From Streptomyces asoensis (lineage in GTDB: Bacteria; Actinomycetota; Actinomycetes; Streptomycetales; Streptomycetaceae): a stretch of DNA of 64,000 nucleotides. Positions within the stretch are counted from its first letter, which is position 1. Each line of letters opens with the position of its first letter. The stretch spans positions 2,542,001-2,606,000 of the forward strand of contig NZ_CP049838.1 of assembly GCF_013085465.1 (NCBI RefSeq), given 5' to 3'. This document shows positions 1-8,435 of this stretch, piece by piece. The translations under genes and the position numbers were made by a program. The notes under the pieces are model-generated. The model made no database searches. It saw nothing but the letters and a program-made list of their open reading frames with translations, and was not told the DNA's origin.

Positions 1-507
1 GAGCAGGGGGAGCAGGGCGCCGGCCGTGAAGGCGAGGAAGCTGGCCCAGGCCGCGTGCCAGGGGTTGGTGAGGTCGTCGGGGTCGATGCCGAGCTCCACG
101 CGCGCGTGGGCCTTCAGGGCGTCCCGTTCGGTGAGCTGGACGGCGGCCTCGCGGGCCACGTCCCGGGACAGCCCGCGTTCCTCCAGCAGCCCGGTCAGCT
201 CCGCCAGCTCGGCCTCCGGCTGCTCGCGCAGCTCCCGCCGCTCCAGCGCGAGGGCGGCCTTCTCGGAGTCCCGTTGGGTCGACACGGAGACGTACTCCCC
301 CGCCGCCATGGACATCGACCCGGCGAGCAGACCGGCGAGGCCGGCCGTCAGCAGGGCCGAGCGGTCGTCCGTGGCACCGGCCACGCCGACGACGAGGCCG
401 GCGGTGGAGACGATGCCGTCGTTGGCGCCGAGGACCGCGGCGCGCAGCCAGTTCAGCCGGGATCCGAGCGAGCCTCCGTGGGCCTCGGCGTGGGTGGGTT
501 CCGTCAC
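1..507 (-). CDS. VIT1/CCC1 family transporter (partial, 3' end outside window)
   Basis: Membrane protein of the VIT1/CCC1 iron/manganese transporter family, of which 169 codons are visible. The N-terminal part carries the family motif ANDGIVSTAGLVVGVAGA, followed by a second hydrophobic stretch ending in SMSMAAGEYVSVSTQ, which is typical of the first two membrane helices. A charged cytoplasmic segment rich in Glu and Arg follows, then a new hydrophobic helix runs off the left edge. In this family the charged insert binds metal between helices. The GTG start was chosen because MTEPTHAEAHG leads directly into the conserved SRLNWLRAAVLGAND block. No clear ribosome-binding site precedes it. Family call is firm; the metal transported is not determined. 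Confidence 0.9.
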   Translation of the reverse strand, partial: MTEPTHAEAHGGSLGSRLNWLRAAVLGANDGIVSTAGLVVGVAGATDDRSALLTAGLAGLLAGSMSMAAGEYVSVSTQRDSEKAALALERRELREQPEAELAELTGLLEERGLSRDVAREAAVQLTERDALKAHARVELGIDPDDLTNPWHAAWASFLAFTAGALLPLL

Positions 508-761
508 AGCACGGAGGATGGCACCCCGGGAGGCGCGTACCCCGTACCGACGCTCGTCGTCGCGGGAGCGGGCGTGGGACCGGGGCGCGACCGGTCGGGT
601 GGACCCGGGCGTGAACCGTCGCCCGGCAGGTCGGAGTTGGCCGGGCCTCAGCCGACGTCCGCAGGCACACGCGCGTGCGCTCCGCGAACTCCCGTACGGT
701 CCGAAGGGCTTCGCACGCCCTCTCTTCGGGGCGGGTGCGGCGAGGTGTCAGTGGGGGCCCG

Positions 762-776
762 TATCCTCAGTGACCA
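762..776 (+). promoter_or_regulatory. candidate leaderless promoter of the exonuclease gene
   Basis: A TATCCT hexamer at 762-767 lies eight bases before the ATG at 776. A start of transcription at or next to the A of the ATG would give a leaderless mRNA, and no Shine-Dalgarno sequence is present before this ATG. The -35 region is not recognisable. The rest of the 508-775 gap shows nothing convincing. Confidence 0.35.
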
Positions 777-1777
777 TGCTCGAAGACCACACGACGACAG
801 CGTCCTCCCCCACGGAGTGGCCGACCGCGTATCCCCAGGGGTACGCGGTCGTTGACGTGGAGACCACCGGCCTGGCCCGGGACGACCGGATCATCTCCGC
901 CGCCGTCTACCGGCTGGACGCACGCGGTGAGGTGGAGGACCACTGGTACACGCTGGTCAACCCGGAGCGCGACCCGGGCCCGGTGTGGATCCACGGTCTG
1001 ACGAGCGACGTGCTCGAGGGCGCGCCCCTCTTCCAGGAGGTGGCCGCGGAGTTCGCCGCCCGGCTCGACGGGCGGGTGCTCGTCGCGCACAACGCGGTCT
1101 TCGACTGGCAGATGATCGCGCGGGAGTACGCGCGCGCGGAGCGCGAGGCGCCGGTGCGGCAGCGGCTGTGCACCATCGCGCTCTCCAAGGAGCTCGGCCT
1201 GCCGCTGCCCAACCACAAGCTGGAGTCGCTGGCGGCCCACTTCGGCGTGGTGCAGCAGCGGGCGCACCACGCGCTGGACGACGCGCGCGTGCTCGCGGAG
1301 GCGTTCCGGCCGAGTCTGCGGGCCGCGGCGGCGGGCGGTGTCCGGCTGCCGCTGCTCGAGTGCCGGCCGCTGACCGAGTGGGCCGACCGGCCCGCGCCCC
1401 TGATCGGCCGGCAGGCGGGCGGTTCGGGCGGCGGCTACGGCAGCTATCGGCCCGGCAGTTGGCGACCGTCCCGCAAAAGGCCCGCATGCCCCCATCCCAA
1501 CCCCGGTCGGTACGAAGACGGCAAAAGGCTCAAGCAGGGCATGCGGGTCGCCTTCTCGGGCGACACGTCGGTCGAGCGGGAGCTGCTGGAGGACCGCGCA
1601 GCCGAGGCGGGGCTGCACGTCGCCACGAGCCTTTCCCGACTGACCAGCCTGCTGGTCACCAACGACCCCGACTCGGGTACCTCGAAGGTGGTCAAGGCGC
1701 GGCAGTTCGGGACGCCCGTCGTCGACGAGGCCGCCTTCGGGCAACTCCTGCGGGATGTGGAGCCCGCCGACGAGTGA
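776..1777 (+). CDS. DEDDh 3'-5' exonuclease with C-terminal BRCT domain (DnaQ epsilon-like)
   Basis: A 333-residue DnaQ-type exonuclease. Exo I motif DVETTG supplies Asp27 and Glu29, Exo II is HNAVFD (Asp110), and Exo III is HHALDDAR with His164 and Asp169, so all DEDDh residues are present. A Gly/Pro/Arg-rich linker follows (about 215-250), then a BRCT-like domain (about 255-330) starting GMRVAFSGD. This exonuclease plus BRCT arrangement is common in actinobacteria, where these proteins are annotated as DNA polymerase III epsilon-like. Whether it proofreads or acts in repair cannot be told from sequence. The ATG at 776 was preferred over earlier in-frame starts because the upstream translation is Ser/Arg-rich and unlike the family. 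Confidence 0.9.
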   Translation: MLEDHTTTASSPTEWPTAYPQGYAVVDVETTGLARDDRIISAAVYRLDARGEVEDHWYTLVNPERDPGPVWIHGLTSDVLEGAPLFQEVAAEFAARLDGRVLVAHNAVFDWQMIAREYARAEREAPVRQRLCTIALSKELGLPLPNHKLESLAAHFGVVQQRAHHALDDARVLAEAFRPSLRAAAAGGVRLPLLECRPLTEWADRPAPLIGRQAGGSGGGYGSYRPGSWRPSRKRPACPHPNPGRYEDGKRLKQGMRVAFSGDTSVERELLEDRAAEAGLHVATSLSRLTSLLVTNDPDSGTSKVVKARQFGTPVVDEAAFGQLLRDVEPADE

Positions 1778-1857
1778 CCCGTGCGTACGGGTGATTGCCA
1801 CGCGACTCGCCCGCCGTCCGCTCGCCCGCGCGCGGGTGACGGCTCACCCTGTGGCGC

Positions 1858-2091
1858 ATGGCGAGATGCGAAGTTTGCGGCAATGACTACGGAATGACCT
1901 TCGAAGTGCACGCGCAGGGCGCGATCCACGTCTTCGACTGCTTCTCCTGTGCGATCCACCGCATGGCCCCCATCTGCGAGCACTGCCGGGTGCAGATCAT
2001 CGGCCAGGGCGTCGAGGTGGAGGGCCACTGGTACTGCGGCGCGCACTGCGCCCGCGCGGAGGGCAGGGTGGGCATCATCGACAAGGTGTGA
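1858..2091 (+). CDS. small zinc-ribbon protein, conserved hypothetical
   Basis: A 77-residue protein with four paired Cys or Cys/His knuckles: CEVCGNDYG near the start, CFSCAIH in the middle, CEHC around residue 40 and CGAHC near the end. Spacing suggests one or two treble-clef or ribbon zinc sites. It stands alone between the exonuclease and SURF1 genes with gaps of about 80 and 100 bases. It has no signal peptide or membrane segment. Small proteins of this kind are widespread in Streptomyces, but I know of no assigned function; a structural zinc protein or adaptor is an inference. Confidence 0.8.
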   Translation: MARCEVCGNDYGMTFEVHAQGAIHVFDCFSCAIHRMAPICEHCRVQIIGQGVEVEGHWYCGAHCARAEGRVGIIDKV

Positions 2092-2164
2092 GCCGACCCG
2101 ACATCCGACGGCTTCCGGGGACCGACACCTGACGGCACCGCCTTCCGGTACCCGGCCGAATGCG

Positions 2165-2193
2165 CCCCACGACCGAGTTGTACGGTCGTGGGG
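2165..2193. repeat. perfect 11-bp inverted repeat at the SURF1 start
   Basis: Arms at 2165-2175 and 2183-2193 are perfect reverse complements (CCCCACGACCG against CGGTCGTGGGG) around a 7-base AGTTGTA centre. The last base of the right arm is the first base of the GTG start codon of SURF1. It could be an operator, or an mRNA hairpin limiting translation initiation. If the alternative ATG at 2160 is used it would be coding. Confidence 0.7.
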
Positions 2194-2984
2194 TGTACCG
2201 CTTCCTGTTGTCCCGGCAGTGGGTGATCCTCACGCTGGTCTCCCTCCTCCTCATCCCCACGATGATCAGGCTGGGCTTCTGGCAGATGCATCGCTACGAC
2301 GAGCGCACCGCGCGCAACCAGCTGGTCTCCGACGCGCTGACCGCCGAGGCGGTGCCCGTGGAGCAGCTGACCACCCCGGGGCACGCCGTCACCCGCGGCG
2401 AGCGGTACCGAAGCGTCACCGCCACCGGCTCCTTCGACACCGAGCGCGAAGTCGTCGTCAGGCGCCGGGTCAACGCCGACGAGACGGTCGGCTTCCACGT
2501 CCTCACCCCGTTCGTCCTGACGGACGGCAAGGTGCTGCTGGTCGACCGGGGCTGGATCCCGGCGGACGCCCCGAGTCAGACCTCGTTCCCCAAGGTCCCC
2601 GCGCCGCCCGCCGGCCGGGTCACCGTCACCGGGCGGCTGATGCCCGACGAGACGACCGCCGCGAGCGGCATCAAGGACCTCAAGGGACTGCCGGACCGGC
2701 AGGTCATGCTGATCAACAGCGAGCAGGAGGCCCAACGGCTCGGCGCGCAGGTGCTCGGCGGCTACATCGCGCAGACCGCGCCCGAGCCGAAGGGCGACAG
2801 CCCCGAGCTGGTCGGCCGGCCCGGCAGCGAGGACGCGGCCCTCAACTACGCGTACGCCATCCAGTGGTGGCTGTTCTCCGTGGGCGTCCCCGTCGGCTGG
2901 GTGATCCTGGTCCGCCGCGAGACCCGCGACCGGGCCCAGGCCGCCGTACGAGAGGCCGAGCAGGCCGAGCCGGCGACGGTCTGA
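2193..2984 (+). CDS. SURF1 family cytochrome c oxidase assembly protein
   Basis: A 263-residue SURF1 protein, an assembly factor for aa3-type cytochrome c oxidase that sits in the cytoplasmic membrane. One membrane helix lies near the N-terminus (WVILTLVSLLLIP), followed by the family signature LGFWQMHRYDERTARN. A large external domain contains RYRSVTATGSFD and LLVDRGWIP, and a second helix near the C-terminus contains QWWLFSVGVPVGWVIL. The GTG at 2193 was chosen over the ATG at 2160 because it begins at the conserved YRFLLSRQWV block. Downstream, the frame stays open for another 155 codons after the TGA stop and encodes a Thr/Gly/Ala/Pro repeat, described separately. Confidence 0.9.
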   Translation: MYRFLLSRQWVILTLVSLLLIPTMIRLGFWQMHRYDERTARNQLVSDALTAEAVPVEQLTTPGHAVTRGERYRSVTATGSFDTEREVVVRRRVNADETVGFHVLTPFVLTDGKVLLVDRGWIPADAPSQTSFPKVPAPPAGRVTVTGRLMPDETTAASGIKDLKGLPDRQVMLINSEQEAQRLGAQVLGGYIAQTAPEPKGDSPELVGRPGSEDAALNYAYAIQWWLFSVGVPVGWVILVRRETRDRAQAAVREAEQAEPATV

Positions 2985-3449
2985 CGGACGCGCCACGCGG
3001 ACACGGGCGCGGCCCCAAGCCCGGGCCCAGGCGCGGACACGGCCCCAGGCGCCGGCCCGGACACGGGCGCCGGCGCGACCCCAGGCGCCGGCACGGACAC
3101 GGGCGCGGCCCCAGGCGCGGGCGCGACCCCAGGCGCCGGCACGGACACGGGCGCGGGCGCGACCCCAGGCGCCGGCACGGACACGGGCGCGGGCGCGACC
3201 CCAGGCGCGGGCGCGCCCCCAGGCGCCGGCACGGACACGGGCGCCGGCCCGGGCAGCGGCGCGGGCGCGACCCCAGGCGCCGGCACGGACACGGGCGCCG
3301 ACACGGCCCCAGGCGCGGGCGCGACCCCAGGCGCCGGCACGGACACGGGCGCCGGCCCGGACAGCGGCGCGGGCGAGGCCCGGGAGCTCGCACACGCCCG
3401 CCGCCCACCCGCCTGTCCACCGGTCCACCGGGCGGCCGAAGTCCGGTGA
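2985..3449 (+). repeat. GC-rich tandem repeats, open in the SURF1 frame after its stop codon
   Basis: From the codon after the SURF1 TGA to the next in-frame stop at 3447-3449 there is no interruption. The tract has degenerate copies of a roughly 36-base unit that would read GAGATPGAGTDT. It has no ATG or GTG start with a ribosome-binding site of its own. It could be a lost or read-through C-terminal extension of SURF1, or simple repeat DNA. The Gly/Ala/Pro/Thr/Asp composition in this one frame looks like a disordered tail; the other frames give Arg/His-rich or Pro/Val-rich strings. Confidence 0.7.
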
Positions 3450-3625
3450 CGGCACCCCGACCGCCCGACGGCTGTCTGCCCGACTGCTCGACGCCCGGGC
3501 CGCCCGACTGCCGACTGCCCGACGCCCCAGCCGCCCGCCTGTCCGGCTGCCCACTCACCGGGCCACGCCGGGTGGCCGGACACCGGCGACGGCACCCCGT
3601 CCGCCCGGAACTCCGGCCACCCAGC

Positions 3626-3697
3626 CACCTCGTCACCTCGTCACCTCGTCACCTCGGCACCCGGTCACCCGGCCACCCGGCCACCCGGCCACCCGGC
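3626..3697. repeat. nine tandem 8-bp repeats between convergent genes
   Basis: Nine head-to-tail 8-base units starting CACC run from 3626 to 3697: three CACCTCGT, one CACCTCGG, one CACCCGGT and four CACCCGGC. The array ends three bases before the stop codon of the convergent ybdD-like gene. The stretch between 3450 and 3625 is C-rich and Pro/Arg-like in all frames; I see no gene in it. Confidence 0.85.
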
Positions 3698-3700
3698 GGT

Positions 3701-3928
3701 TCAGCAGCAGCGGCTCTGCGGGTGTTCCTCGCGGTGCAGGCTGCGCAGCGTCTGGTACTCGCGCCGGGTCGGGATCGGAGCGAGCGGGTGGTGGCGCCGG
3801 TGCCGCTCGCAGTAGCGGTCGTACTCCGCCTCCCCGGTCAACTCCCGTAGATACCAGCGCACGGCCCGCAGCCAGCGCACGCCCCGCGCCCCACGCATGC
3901 CCCGCGCCCCGTCGGCGGCGGCCGTCAC
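3701..3928 (-). CDS. YbdD/YjiX family (DUF466) small protein
   Basis: A 75-residue basic protein with the DUF466 pattern: WYLRELTGEAEYDRYCERHRR, then HPLAPIPTRREYQTLR, and a Cys-Cys terminus. In E. coli the homologues YbdD and YjiX are encoded next to the CstA and BtsT (YjiY) pyruvate transporters, and the same pairing is seen here. The GTG start overlaps the cstA stop by four bases, so the two are translationally coupled. Function is not firmly established; a role in CstA-type transport is inferred from the constant pairing. Confidence 0.9.
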   Translation of the reverse strand: MTAAADGARGMRGARGVRWLRAVRWYLRELTGEAEYDRYCERHRRHHPLAPIPTRREYQTLRSLHREEHPQSRCC

Positions 3929-6084
3929 AGGTGGGCCTCTGTCAGGAGTTCTGTTTCCGTCTCCCTCGCGGGTACGTCGATACGGGACTCGACATAGGGC
4001 GCCTCGGTCGTCGGCAGCGGAGCCGGCGATCGTACGGCTCCTACGCACACCACCGCCGCGTTCACGATCACCACGGCGACCAGCAGCAGGAACACGGCGA
4101 TCAGCACGCCGTCCACCGTGGAGTTGGTGACCACCGTGTGCATGTCGGCCGGTGACTTGGCGGGCGGCAGCACCTGGCCGACGTCGAGGGCGTCGGCGTA
4201 CCGCGTGCGCTGGGCGAAGAAGCCGATCCTGGGGTCGTCGGAGAAGATCTTCTGCCAGCCGGCGGTGAAGGTGATCGCGACCACCCAGGCCAGCGGGACA
4301 CCCGTCACCCAGGCCCAGCGCAGCCGGCCGGACTTGACCAGGACCGTCGTGCAGACGGTCAGGGCGATGGCGGCGAGCAGCTGGTTCGCGATGCCGAAGA
4401 GCGGGAAGAGCTGGTTGATCCCGCCGAGCGGGTCGGTGGCGCCGGAGTGCAGGAAGTAGCCCCAGGCGGCGACGACCAGACCGCTGCACAGCCAGATGCC
4501 GGGCTTCCAGTTCACGCGGCCGATCGGCTTCCAGACGTTGCCGAGCATGTCCTGGAGCATGAAGCGGCCGACCCGGGTGCCCGCGTCCACGGTGGTCAGG
4601 ATGAACAGCGCCTCGAACATGATGGCGAAGTGGTACCAGAAGGCCTTCATCGCGGTGCCGCCGAAGATGCCGGAGAAGATCTCCGACATGCCGACGGCAA
4701 GGGTCGGCGCGCCACCCGAGCGGGCGATCAGGGTCTGTTCCTCGACCGCTTTCGCGGCCTGGGTGAGCTGGTCGGGGGTGATGGTGAAGCCGAGGCCCGC
4801 GACCGCGTGGGACGCCGACTCGGCCGTCGTGCCCAGCAGGCCCGCCGGCGCGTTCATCGCGTAGTACAGGCCGGGCTCCAGGGTGGCGGCCGCGATGAGC
4901 GCCATGATCGCGACGAAGGACTCCATCAGCATCGCGCCGTAACCGATCAGCCGGACCTGGGACTCCTTCTGGATCAGCTTGGGGGTGGTCCCGGACGCGA
5001 CCAGGGCGTGGAAGCCGGACAGCGCGCCGCAGGCGATGGTGATGAAGAGGAAGGGGAACAGGGAGCCGGCGAAGACCGGGCCCGCGCCCGACGACGCGAA
5101 GTCGCTCACCGCGTCCGCCCTGAGCACGGGCGCGGCCACGACCACCCCGACGGCCAGCAGGGCGATCGTGCCGATCTTCATGAAGGTGGAGAGGTAGTCG
5201 CGCGGGGCGAGGAGCATCCACACCGGCAGGACGGACGCGACGAAGCCGTAGCCGATGAGGCAGAAGACGAGGGTGGTCGGGCTCAGGGTGAAGGTGTCGG
5301 CCAGCGAGGAGTTCTGCACCCAGCCGCCGCCGACGATCGCCAGCAGGAGCAGCGCGACGCCGATGAAACTGGTCTCGACGACCCGGCCCGGGCGGATCCG
5401 GTGCAGCCAGAAGCCCATGAAGAGGGCGATGGGCACGGTCATCGCGACCGAGAAGGTCCCCCAGGGCGAGTGGGCGAGGGCGTTGACCACGACCAGCGCC
5501 AGCACGCCCAGCAGGATGATCATGATGGCGAACACGGCGATCAGGGCGGCCGCACCGCCCGCCCGGCCGATCTCGTCGCGGGCGAGCTGCCCGAGCGACT
5601 TGCCGTCCCGGCGCATCGACAGGAACAGCACGACCATGTCCTGCACCGCCCCCGCGAAGATCACGCCGGCGACGATCCACAGGGTGCCGGGCAGGTAGCC
5701 CATCTGGGCCGCGAGCACCGGTCCCACCAGCGGGCCGGCGCCGGCGATCGCGGCGAAGTGGTGGCCGAGCAGGACCCGGCGGTCGGTCGGCTGGAAGTCG
5801 ACGCCGTCCTCGAGGCGTTCGGCGGGGGTGGCGCGGCGGTCGTCCGGCTTCAGGACGCGCCGGGCGATGAGGCGGGCGTAGAAGCGGTAGGCGATGGCGT
5901 ACGAACCGAGGGCCGCGACCACCAGCCAGACCGCCGATATCCGCTCGCCCCGGGCGAGGGCCAGAACGCCCCAGGCGACGGCGCCGACCAGTGCGACAGC
6001 GCTCCACAGCAGGATGGATTTCGGGGTGATACGGGATTTTTCCGGCGCCGGGAGGCCGGTTTCGGGCAGGGCTGACGTACGCAT
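3925..6084 (-). CDS. cstA: carbon starvation protein CstA (pyruvate/peptide permease)
   Basis: A 719-residue polytopic membrane protein of the CstA family, which imports pyruvate or peptides during carbon limitation. The conserved N-terminal block DGVDFQPTDRRVLLGHHFAAIAGAGPLVGP is present in full (about residues 93-122), followed by many hydrophobic helices and the conserved FHALVASGTTPKLI segment. Length matches the family. A good ribosome-binding site (GAGGAG) lies eight bases before the ATG. The coupled ybdD-like gene follows. A divergent sodium:solute symporter starts 216 bases away, so the gap 6085-6300 probably holds both promoters. Confidence 0.95.
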   Translation of the reverse strand: MRTSALPETGLPAPEKSRITPKSILLWSAVALVGAVAWGVLALARGERISAVWLVVAALGSYAIAYRFYARLIARRVLKPDDRRATPAERLEDGVDFQPTDRRVLLGHHFAAIAGAGPLVGPVLAAQMGYLPGTLWIVAGVIFAGAVQDMVVLFLSMRRDGKSLGQLARDEIGRAGGAAALIAVFAIMIILLGVLALVVVNALAHSPWGTFSVAMTVPIALFMGFWLHRIRPGRVVETSFIGVALLLLAIVGGGWVQNSSLADTFTLSPTTLVFCLIGYGFVASVLPVWMLLAPRDYLSTFMKIGTIALLAVGVVVAAPVLRADAVSDFASSGAGPVFAGSLFPFLFITIACGALSGFHALVASGTTPKLIQKESQVRLIGYGAMLMESFVAIMALIAAATLEPGLYYAMNAPAGLLGTTAESASHAVAGLGFTITPDQLTQAAKAVEEQTLIARSGGAPTLAVGMSEIFSGIFGGTAMKAFWYHFAIMFEALFILTTVDAGTRVGRFMLQDMLGNVWKPIGRVNWKPGIWLCSGLVVAAWGYFLHSGATDPLGGINQLFPLFGIANQLLAAIALTVCTTVLVKSGRLRWAWVTGVPLAWVVAITFTAGWQKIFSDDPRIGFFAQRTRYADALDVGQVLPPAKSPADMHTVVTNSTVDGVLIAVFLLLVAVVIVNAAVVCVGAVRSPAPLPTTEAPYVESRIDVPARETETELLTEAHL

Positions 6085-6300
6085 GGCGGCTCCTCGCCGA
6101 GCTGACGGAGGTTGCGGGGATCACGGAGATCAGCGGCGGGCGGCTCTCCCGCACGCTGTCGGTCTGTGCAAGAGTTGCCCACCCCCCGGAAGCGGTTGAC
6201 AGCGAATTTCCAGAGGATTTCCCGCCGGTTCCCCGTCAACCGAAACCGCCGTTCGCGCAACCAACCGGTGAGGGCACAGGCACACCAAGGACGGTGACCC

Positions 6301-7857
6301 ATGGCCGACGGCGCCATGACGACGACGTTCCTCGCCGTGATCGGCGGGGCGTCGCTGCTCGCAGTGACCGCGCGGCGGCTGCGCCCCAGCGACCGGCTGC
6401 CCTCCCTGGAGGGCTGGGCACTGGCCGACCGAAGCCTCGGCCCGGTGTGGACCTGGCTGCTGCTCGGCGGCACGATCTTCACCGCGTACACCTTCACGGC
6501 CGTCCCGGGGCTGGCGTACGGCAACGGTGCTCCCGCGTTCTTCGCGGTGCCCTACACGGTGATCGTCTGCCCGCTCGCCTTCGTCCTGCTGAGCCGGCTG
6601 TGGAGCGTGGCCCGCAGGAACGGCTATGTCACCGCCGCCGACTTCGTGCGGGGACGGTACGGGTCGCCGCCACTGGCCCTGGTGGTGGCGCTCACCGGGA
6701 TCCTCGCGACGATGCCGTATCTCGCGCTCCAGCTGCTCGGGATACGGGCGGTGCTGACGGCCGGGGGCGTCTATCCGCGGGGCGCGGCCGGGGATCTGGT
6801 GATGGTGGCGCTGTTCGCGGGGCTCGCGGTGGCGACGTACCGGCACGGGCTGCGGGCGCCCGCGGTCATCTCGGCGCTGAAGGCGGTGGCGGTGTTCGTG
6901 TCACTGACCGCCGTGTGCTGGCTGGTGCTCAGGCGGCTCGGCGGCCCCGGGGCCGTGTTCGAGAGCGCGGCCCACCGGCTCGGCGGGACGGACGTCGCCC
7001 ACTCCCCGCTGGTCCTCTCCCCCGCGCAGCAACCCGCGTACGCCACGCTCGCGCTCGGCTCCGCGCTGGCGCTGCTGATGTATCCGCATGTGCTCACCGC
7101 CGGGTTCGCCGCCGACGGCCCGCGCACCCTGCGCAAGGTCTCCGCGGCGCTGCCCGCCTGGACGGGACTGCTCGCCCTCTTCGGCTTCCTCGGGGTCGCG
7201 GCCCTCGCGGCGGGCGTGCGGGCACCGAAGGGGAGCGCCGAGGCCGCCGTGCCGATGCTCGTCGACCGGCTGATGCCGGGGCCGCTGGCCGGTCTGGTGT
7301 TCGCCGCGATCACCGTGGGCGCGCTGGTCCCGGCCGCCGTGATGTCGATCGCCGCCGCCACCTGCTTCGTACGGAACGTGTACGTCGAGTACGTGCATCC
7401 GACGGCCACGCCCAAGCGTCAGGTGCGGATCGCCAAGGCGGTGTCGCTGACCGCGAAGGCGGGCGCGGTGGCGTTCGTGTTCGGGCTGCGCGACCAGGAC
7501 GCCGTCAACCTCCAACTGCTGGGCGGGGTGTGGATCCTCCAGATCTTCCCGGCCGTGGCCGTCGGGCTGTTCACCGGGCGGCTGCATCCGCGCGCGCTGC
7601 TCGCCGGGTGGGCGGCCGGCATGGCGGCCGGGACCTTCCTGGTGGTGCGTGAGGGGTTCTCGTCCATCGTGACCCTGGGGTTCGGCCCGCTGGAGATCTA
7701 CGCGGGGATCGTGGCCCTGCTGCTCAACCTGACCGTCGCGACGGCCGGCACCGCTGTCCTCGAACGCCTCGGCGTCCCGCGCGGCGCCGACACGACCGAC
7801 CTGCCGTCCCGCCTGACCGTCAGGCGGCGCCCCGAGACGGGAGCGAACCACCCGTGA
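6301..7857 (+). CDS. sodium:solute symporter family permease
   Basis: A 518-residue SSS-family permease with about 13 predicted membrane helices. Family features include WTWLLLGGTIFTAYTFTAVPGLAYG in helix 1-2, NGYVTAADFVRGRYGS, the LGIRAVL helix, and a cytoplasmic segment with VEYVHPTATPKRQVRIAK before the last helices. It is closest in style to monocarboxylate or acetate permeases, but the substrate cannot be read from sequence. The ATG at 6301 has an AAGGA site at a suitable distance; another ATG five codons later is possible. A TTGACA (6196-6201) upstream could be a -35 box, without a matching -10. The stop overlaps the next sigma factor start (GTGA), so the two are cotranslated. Confidence 0.85.
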   Translation: MADGAMTTTFLAVIGGASLLAVTARRLRPSDRLPSLEGWALADRSLGPVWTWLLLGGTIFTAYTFTAVPGLAYGNGAPAFFAVPYTVIVCPLAFVLLSRLWSVARRNGYVTAADFVRGRYGSPPLALVVALTGILATMPYLALQLLGIRAVLTAGGVYPRGAAGDLVMVALFAGLAVATYRHGLRAPAVISALKAVAVFVSLTAVCWLVLRRLGGPGAVFESAAHRLGGTDVAHSPLVLSPAQQPAYATLALGSALALLMYPHVLTAGFAADGPRTLRKVSAALPAWTGLLALFGFLGVAALAAGVRAPKGSAEAAVPMLVDRLMPGPLAGLVFAAITVGALVPAAVMSIAAATCFVRNVYVEYVHPTATPKRQVRIAKAVSLTAKAGAVAFVFGLRDQDAVNLQLLGGVWILQIFPAVAVGLFTGRLHPRALLAGWAAGMAAGTFLVVREGFSSIVTLGFGPLEIYAGIVALLLNLTVATAGTAVLERLGVPRGADTTDLPSRLTVRRRPETGANHP

Positions 7858-8435
7858 GACGCAGACCCCCGATACCCGTACCGGAGCCGTTCGTCGAGGA
7901 GCGGGTCCTCGCCCCCGCGGTGAGCGACCCGGCCGAGCTGGAACGTGAGGCCGGCCTGGCCCGGCTCTTCGAGCTGCACTACTCCTCGATGCTGCGGCTC
8001 GCCGTGCTGCTGGGCGCCGACGATCCGGAGAACGTGGTCGCCGAGGCGTACTACCAGATCTACCGGAAGTGGCGGCGGCTGCGGGACGTGGAGGCGGCGG
8101 AGGCGTATCTGCGGTCCACCGTCTGCAATCTGACCCGGATGCGGATACGCCATCTCCAGGTGGCCCGCCGGCATGTGGAGAGCCCACCGGAACTCCCGGA
8201 CGAGACCGTGGCGTCCGCGGAGAGCGCCGCGCTGCTGCGCGACGACCAGCGGGTGCTGATCGACGCCCTCCAGCAGCTGCCGGCCCGGCAGCGCGAGGCG
8301 CTCGTGCTGCGGCACTGGCTCGGCCTGAAGGAGAGCGAGATCGCCGCCGCGATGGGCATCTCCTGCGGGTCCGTCAAGACCCACACCTCGCGCGGCCTCG
8401 CCGCGCTCACCCAGGCGATGGAGGCCCGGCGATGA
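7854..8435 (+). CDS. ECF-type RNA polymerase sigma factor
   Basis: A 193-residue sigma-70 family protein with only regions 2 and 4. Region 2 covers about 35-105 (LFELHYSSMLRLAVLLG, then the helix ending RKWRRL). Region 4 covers about 135-190 (LPARQREALVLRHWLGLKESEIAAAMGISCGSVKTHTSRG) with a clear helix-turn-helix. The GTG start overlaps the symporter stop, and its own stop overlaps the next small membrane protein, which could be its anti-sigma factor. It belongs with the SigE/SigJ-like ECF factors abundant in Streptomyces; promoter targets are unknown. Confidence 0.85.
   Translation: MRRRPPIPVPEPFVEERVLAPAVSDPAELEREAGLARLFELHYSSMLRLAVLLGADDPENVVAEAYYQIYRKWRRLRDVEAAEAYLRSTVCNLTRMRIRHLQVARRHVESPPELPDETVASAESAALLRDDQRVLIDALQQLPARQREALVLRHWLGLKESEIAAAMGISCGSVKTHTSRGLAALTQAMEARR

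Noticed and set aside
3000..3370. CRISPR array
   Set aside because: Units are contiguous and degenerate without unique spacers; the tract reads as coding-like repeats in one frame.
1887..3554. 555-codon minus-strand frame over SURF1 and the repeats
   Set aside because: Low-complexity Arg/Ala/Gly sequence opposite a recognised gene; no family features or ribosome-binding site.
4447..6075. 542-codon plus-strand frame
   Set aside because: Antisense to cstA, and rich in Gly, Asp and Gln without motifs.
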